64,000 nt of DNA from Elysia crispata (Eukaryota; Mollusca; Gastropoda; Plakobranchidae), in assembly GCA_033675545.1 (NCBI GenBank), contig JAWDGP010004725.1, forward strand, positions 124,001-188,000, written 5' to 3'. Below, one piece after another: positions 57,440 to 64,000 of the stretch; within the stretch, counting starts at the first letter, position 1, and each line of letters begins with the position of its first letter. The notes beneath the pieces were generated by a model. The model had not been told where the DNA came from, searched no databases, and saw nothing but the letters and a program-made list of their open reading frames with translations. The position numbers were made by a program, and so were the translations under genes.

Positions 57440-58515
57440 CGAATATAATTGAACGATCTCTGGAAATATAAAAAGAGGTATACCTGTACTTCATTGGCTG
57501 CAACAAGGCATTTGACAGAGTGCCACATGATGAGATAATCACACAACTAACATAGTTGAGGATAGATGGCATAGATCTACGAGTGATAAAAAATATGTAC
57601 AGACAGCAGCAATGCGAGTTGATGAAGAAATCAGCTCATTAAAAAAATAAAAAATAAAGCTTAGTCTCAGAAAAGGGCGTGTTTTTCCCCAGACCTTTTT
57701 TTACTCTAGAGTGAAATAAATATGCGAAAATTAGAAGGATATCCCGAACTTAAAAAAGGATGGAACAACGTGAACAACTTGAGATACGCTGATGACACTG
57801 TATCAATTGCTGAAAGTGAAGAAGACAGAAGTAATGATCATCAGTCCAAACAATGAGTGCCTACAAATCAACATTTTTTTATACTGAATAAACTCAATCG
57901 AAGAGGTCGATTCAAATACTGGGTACTTTAATATCAAGCTATGAAAGTAACAACAATGAAATTGCATCAAGAATTGCGCAAGCAAAAATGAATTTCCAGA
58001 GAAAAAAAGCGCTACTAACATATACATAAATCTCCATCCAAAAAAGAAGAAGCCTGGAGTGCTATATTGAACCCATCTTGATGTATAGATGCAAGGCCTG
58101 GGCAACTTCGAAACAGCTACAAAAGAGACTGGATGCAACAGAAATGTGGTGTCTATGGCGAATGCTACGAATCTCAAGAACTGAAACGAATTCAAACGAA
58201 ACAGTGTTACAAGAAGCTGATACCACAAGATCACTGATAAATAGAATAAGTAAACGCCAAACAACCTTTTTTCGGCCATGTGAGGAGAAGAGAGAAACTG
58301 GAACGTTTTGAAATAACTGGAATGATAAAAGGAAAACGCAGGAGGGAAAAACAGCGAGAAAAGATGTTGGACTGACATACAAAGTGGCTAAATATAGGAC
58401 GAGTGTGCACTAAATGCAACGAGGGATCGAGATAGGATGAAGGTCATGATCACCTACGCTAAACAGAAGAGCACCTGGTTGATTGATAAACTATATTCAA
58501 AAAGCAAAAAAAAAT
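57440..58515 (+). mobile_element. APE-type LINE, reverse transcriptase part and 3' end
   Basis: The + strand shows, in several frames, CNKAFDRVPHDEIITQL (near 57500), LRIDGIDLRVIKNMY, and the catalytic box NLRYADDTV (about 57779-57802). After it come EIASRIAQAKMNFQR, LDATEMW...RRMLRIS, FFGHVRREKLERF and GKRRREKQREKMLD near 58360. The A-rich segment at 58500-58515 could be the 3' end. This is the order of an RTE/jockey-like reverse transcriptase C-terminal half, broken by multiple stops and frameshifts. The part between endonuclease and reverse transcriptase core is reduced or missing. Confidence 0.85.
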
Positions 58516-60057
58516 GTCGTTCATGGTAAAGAATTTGCAAAGCATCAATTTTTCTCTTTTTAGAATTTGATACCTAGATGTTTCGTATTGCTTCTAAAAT
58601 TCAAAAACCTCAGCTGGTATTCTAGATTCTTGTCAGATATTTTGTAAATCATTATCTCATTCTTAAATTTTAATGTAGACTTCAAACAGGTCTGGAATCT
58701 GTATTGGAACAAAAAATATTAGCGGTTCATATAATAATGTTGATTTGAAATGTCAATGAGTGTTTCAGCAGACACATTCTTAAACGAGTATAATCTAAAA
58801 TCTTATCTAGGCATACACATTAAACTAATAATCTAGAAATATAGTTCTTAAAACTGTATCAGATATTGATAAAGCTAGATTTTTCTCAGTTTCACAGAAT
58901 AACTCAACTCAATGTATGAACGTTTCCCTACGTGGTGCTTTTAAAGAGGGAGAGAGTCATAACAAAATCTTTATCGCAATGACTGTTTCATCTAGTTCCA
59001 CTGTCCTCTGTATTGAAATATCTCATCAAGTACATGTAATAAATTATACAAGTGTTAGCTTTTTGCTTCTAAGTCTAAGCGATGAGAGAGTGACATCTAG
59101 ACTTTTTCTTATCAGTAATTCCAAGAATTTTCGTTTACTGGACTGGAATATTTGATTTATGGTGATAGTATGCTAGCAATAAGATCAAATTTCTCTTTTT
59201 TCCTTTCTTCAGCACCCCTAACCTCTTGAAAGAATCAGTGGAAAAACCCTCTTGAAAACTATTTTTTAAAAATCTAAACTAACTACCCCAGTGTGTTTCA
59301 GTGCATTTCACATAGGGTGAGTGAAACATTCGCCAACCGGAAGCAAGGCGAGCAGTCAATATTACTTTAGCGCGAATGTAATTGGCTGGTGAGCACCTGG
59401 GAGTCCTAGGATAGACATTTCTCACAAGAATTTTTTCAAAATAATTTTCTTTAGTTTCCTGTCCTTTAAAAAAAACCCAGAATATTGTACTGCGTGTGAG
59501 TGTGTGTGTGTGTGTGTGTTTTTGTGGAGTTTTGTTTCTACGCGGCAGCTTTACCACTTTAGCTATCAAACAGCTTTGAGGTTAGAGAGCAATTGGGTCG
59601 TGGTAGGTCGTTCGTTACTAAGTTATTGAACTTTACTTCCTTCCTATCACAAAGCTGAGTACGATTTATTTAAGCTGGTTGGGTTGAGAAAATTTCAATT
59701 TACTGAAATCACCTGAGCCCTCAATGTCATGAGAGGTTCTCAACCTCAAGATTTTAATTCTGGTCGGCGATTTTTTTTTTTACACGTAATATAGAATTGG
59801 AAGAAAAAGAGAAAGAGGAAAAGGAAGAGGAGGAAGAAGCAAAAGAGGATGAGGAGGAAAAATATAATGTGCAGAGGTCACGGAAAATAGAAAGGAAGGA
59901 AGAAAAATGAGGAAGACAAGGAAATAGAAAAGAAAAGGCGGAGGTGCGTAAAGAGAATGAGAGCGAGGCAGAAAATGAGTTGATCAGGAAGAAATAAAAG
60001 TTAATACAATTTATTAGTAGTTATATTTGGGTTGGTATCAAAGACAGAAGTAGTTTT
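58516..60057. other. Intergenic, with a short GT array
   Basis: A (TG)n run lies near 59499-59520. 59800-60000 is purine-rich (GGAAGAGGA-like). A weak SINE-like A-box is on the minus strand near 59550-59567. No gene. Confidence 0.35.
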
Positions 60058-60416
<359 letters not shown>

Positions 60417-61376
60417 TAGTCGTAGAAGTATGTGTAACCGTCAAGGTAATTATAATGACGGGAACCATGTTTCTCATTGTTCTTTTAACAGCAATAGAAG
60501 ATCTTATGAAATCAATTTTGTCTCGGCTATTGATCATTAAGAATTTTAGGGGGCTAAATATAAAAGGCAACTGGAAATGTACGTTAAGATTTGTTTTAAA
60601 AATAAAAATGACCTTTAAATTTCCTTTATTTAAATGCTGATATTGTGTTTAAATAATTATGTGTTTAACAATTTTTCTTTCGCATCAGTTTGTCTTTTTC
60701 TTTAATTGAAGAAGGAAAGCAATATAGATACATTCACTACTCGATTATTGAGCTTTTGAAAGCCAAACTTTATTCATCAGAATAAAGGCATCTCAGGAAG
60801 GAGAGAGGTTTCTTTTTTCAGATGTCAGGCAATACAGTGCATTATATGAGCATTTATTTTGGGACCAATTTACCATTAACAATTCAATTCTCTTTTGTCT
60901 GTATATTACTATCTGAATTGAAACACAAGCAGGCCCAAATTTACGGTACCTATTTTATTTGTTTCAGAGGAATGTTGACTTAGAAATTATCTGAAAAATT
61001 GTAAGAGAATATATTTCAGCTTGCTTTGCAGAACAAGGAAAACGTTACTCTTGACTAGAGGATAAAATTAGAAGGAATTTGTCTTTGTTTGTTTATTGGA
61101 CGTAGCTTTTTATCAACAAATCACTTTATCCCGTTAGGGAAATAAGAAGCTTAGACTTAGTGAGAGTGGCTGTATACAATATTTTACCGATTTTTTTTTC
61201 TTGTTAAAGGTAGACGATTAAATAGTTTATTGTTCTAAGAGTATCACAAACTTTTACAAGAATGTTCACAGCTTATATTAATATGAATATGAAAATTGAT
61301 AATAATGAAGAAAATAATGATAATAATAATTGTAATATCAAGGATTGTAACAAAAATAAAAACAATAGTGAAAAAA
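60417..61376. other. Intergenic, nothing recognised
   Basis: AT-rich; no supported gene. Confidence 0.35.
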
Positions 61377-61820
<444 letters not shown>

Positions 61821-63325
61821 TGACAAAGGTTGTGATGATATTGATTATAATGATGATGACGGTGGTGATGGTGATTATGATAGATATGATTGCTGTGTTG
61901 GTGGTGGTGATGGTGATGAGAGTAATGATAATGACGATGGTAATTGTCGTGTAGACAATCAAATATGTTTTTTTGATGCCTGTGTGTTTGGACACTTTCA
62001 AACCATTACAAACGCGGACCAATAGAGATATAAACTGACATTAACAGGAGCCTATTATAAAGATTTTTTTTAATGTTGACGAACAGACTTTGGTTTGAAG
62101 AGAAAAAAAGCTGAGAGGATTGTTCTAAAGCTGTATGACTGACATCGCAAGAAATGGCAATGAGGATGTTCAGTACAAGCCGCCTGTTAAATTTTGGTAA
62201 ATACTATAGAAGGTCAAATAAAGAGCCTGTATGAAATGATCTCAGATATGCCTTAATGATCTCTAATCCATCAGAGGTGAGTTTGTTAAACGATGTCACT
62301 AATTACTGCCTCTTCCTGGTAGTTAGTCAATTACTTAAAATATTGCATATCAATTAGTAAGAACACAATTTGTAAGCAGCAGCATTATTAGAGGATGCTT
62401 TTCAAAATGTTAATTCTCTTTAACTGTTGTAATCTACGATCATAATGTTCTATACATTTGCTAATGACACTCAGTTATATAGTCCTATACCAACTGATGG
62501 CATTCACCCTATGACTTTGATTTTGACGAATTTCTGAATCCATGCCTTTTTTTCATCCGTTTTACGCCAGAAGGAAACTGATGGTGATGATAATGATGAT
62601 GATGATGATGATGAGGATAAAAAGAAGAAAAAGAATATTGGATAGATAGCAGTAATAAAGGCGGAGATGATGGTTAAGTAAATAAGTTTAAATGTTATAA
62701 CCAGAGAGGAAGTTTTCAAAGTGTAAAAGGAGCTGTAATCAGATTAGCACGTAACCGATATATTTGCGCCTGACGTCATTGAGGTGTGCGCTTCTACTTA
62801 CTCAGATTATATAGAAACACGCGGAGGAATTGAGGCAGTGGAATGTTTAACTGTTATTGCGTGATCTATTTGTCATATTTTTCTGTTCAACGCTTTTCAG
62901 ATATCGCTAAGAACTCTATTCAGGAAGAATAAATGCTCAACTTTTTTTTTTAATCAGGCGCATGGAATTTCTTGAATCACGGTTCTTCGATGTTTAACCA
63001 AGGGAATATGGGAAGCATTTACAGTGTAAGTAATTGACCTGAATACACGAAACAAGTTTTTTGTAAAGGAGAAATTGCAGCAGCAAACTAAATATGCTGC
63101 GTAAAGGAAACAAGAATATCCGTGCAGGAAATGGTCGTTTTACTGTTTCTATATGGATGCAAAAAAAAAAAATATGCGTACCTCACGAAAAGGAGCAAAA
63201 GAAAAGAATATGATTGCAAGAGAGGTTACCAACAATTTGCTCTTACTTCAACTCTATTTTCTCAGACTGGGTGATTATTTTTTTGTTCTCTTCATTCAGT
63301 AAATAAAACAATCAGAATCTCCCTC

Positions 63326-63326
<1 letters not shown>
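61821..63326. other. Intergenic, with GATG-rich stretches
   Basis: Degenerate GATGATGGTGATG-type sequence occurs at about 61836-61945, and a short (GAT)n at about 62581-62614. No gene. Confidence 0.4.
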
Positions 63327-63397
<71 letters not shown>

Positions 63398-63410
63398 TCT
63401 CTCTCTATCT
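63327..63410. repeat. (CT)n microsatellite
   Basis: About 38 CT units with an ACTC interruption near the end. Confidence 0.95.
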
Positions 63411-64000
63411 TGAATTTATCTTACTCATGAAGCACGATACACTCTAATTTTGTATTCATTACGTTGGGTCGACAACATAAAAAAAATATTGTTTTACTTG
63501 TAATAATTTGTAATAACCAAGAAGCCTATAATCGATGAATTCAATAACAATACTTTTTTTCCTTTTGGCTATAGGAGCCACCGAGCAATAGATAAACCCG
63601 GAGTCCATAGCCTAACCATCTTTGTAACGGGAATCCATGCCCATTAGAGTAACCAATAAAGCGGAAATATAAAGGCAACATCATCTCTCTCTCCCCCCCC
63701 GCATTTAAATATCTGGGCTTTTTTCTTTTCTTTTTTTTTCCCCTCTCACTTTCTCAACACGGAAGTAACTGCTGCTACCCAGCAGTTATGTTGGCGAGGC
63801 TGCCATATACTATTGCGATTAAGTAAATGAAACCTTACTTTTTTAGGCTTCTTATTGCCTCTATTTCCCTATCTCTTTTTCTTCCAATGAACTTCCTCTT
63901 GGAATACTTCCTGATATCCAGAAATCTGCCAGTTTAGCTGAAAGAGCCATACCAACATCATCCAGAAACTTTATGAAGATGTTTCCTGCTTGCTGACGCA
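63411..64000. other. Window edge, no supported gene
   Basis: Another CT/poly-C junction lies near 63685-63699. The last 140 bases are open on both strands; see findings. Confidence 0.3.

Overview
The window looks like animal nuclear DNA, most likely from a gastropod mollusc or another lophotrochozoan. It is AT-rich and gene-poor. Its genes are split by introns with ordinary GT-AG (once GC-AG) boundaries. It is full of long CT/GA, TA and triplet microsatellites, holds tRNA-derived SINEs and a decayed APE-type LINE, and repeatedly shows the palindromic word AGATCTAGAT that I associate with gastropod genomes. Species and clade are inference. No tRNA, rRNA, CRISPR or bacterial-type gene was seen.

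Layout: (1) 294-7089, + strand, the last five exons of a gene I cannot name, ending in an acidic serine tail. One intron has a GC donor and hosts a 1.9-kb TTAA-flanked DNA transposon fossil. (2) 7.9-22.5 kb, a gene desert with many microsatellites, a perfect 75-bp minisatellite, and the first of two copies of a microsatellite-bearing dispersed repeat. (3) 22.5-35.8 kb, a tandem segmental duplication. Each unit carries a five-exon secreted lipocalin of the apolipoprotein D type. Copy 1 (23498-28531) is intact at 187 aa. Copy 2 (31692-34736) keeps every splice site and frame but has a stop at codon 23. (4) 36198-41630, a five-exon gene for a 919-aa type I membrane protein: signal peptide, MAM domain, long Thr-rich mucin region, one transmembrane helix and a tyrosine-bearing cytoplasmic tail. 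(5) 42.5-64 kb, a second gene desert with an APE-type LINE whose 5' part is inverted (56560-58515), an AT-rich hairpin, and very large GTA and GAA/CAA/TAA triplet arrays.

The most informative signals are in the lipocalin pair. A terminal exon is identical between copies that differ mainly by replacement changes elsewhere, which suggests gene conversion. A GA microsatellite expanded in one copy only, and a nonsense codon sits in an otherwise preserved gene. The MAM-mucin receptor is the best candidate for a lineage-specific protein. No operon-like or defence-like system was found.
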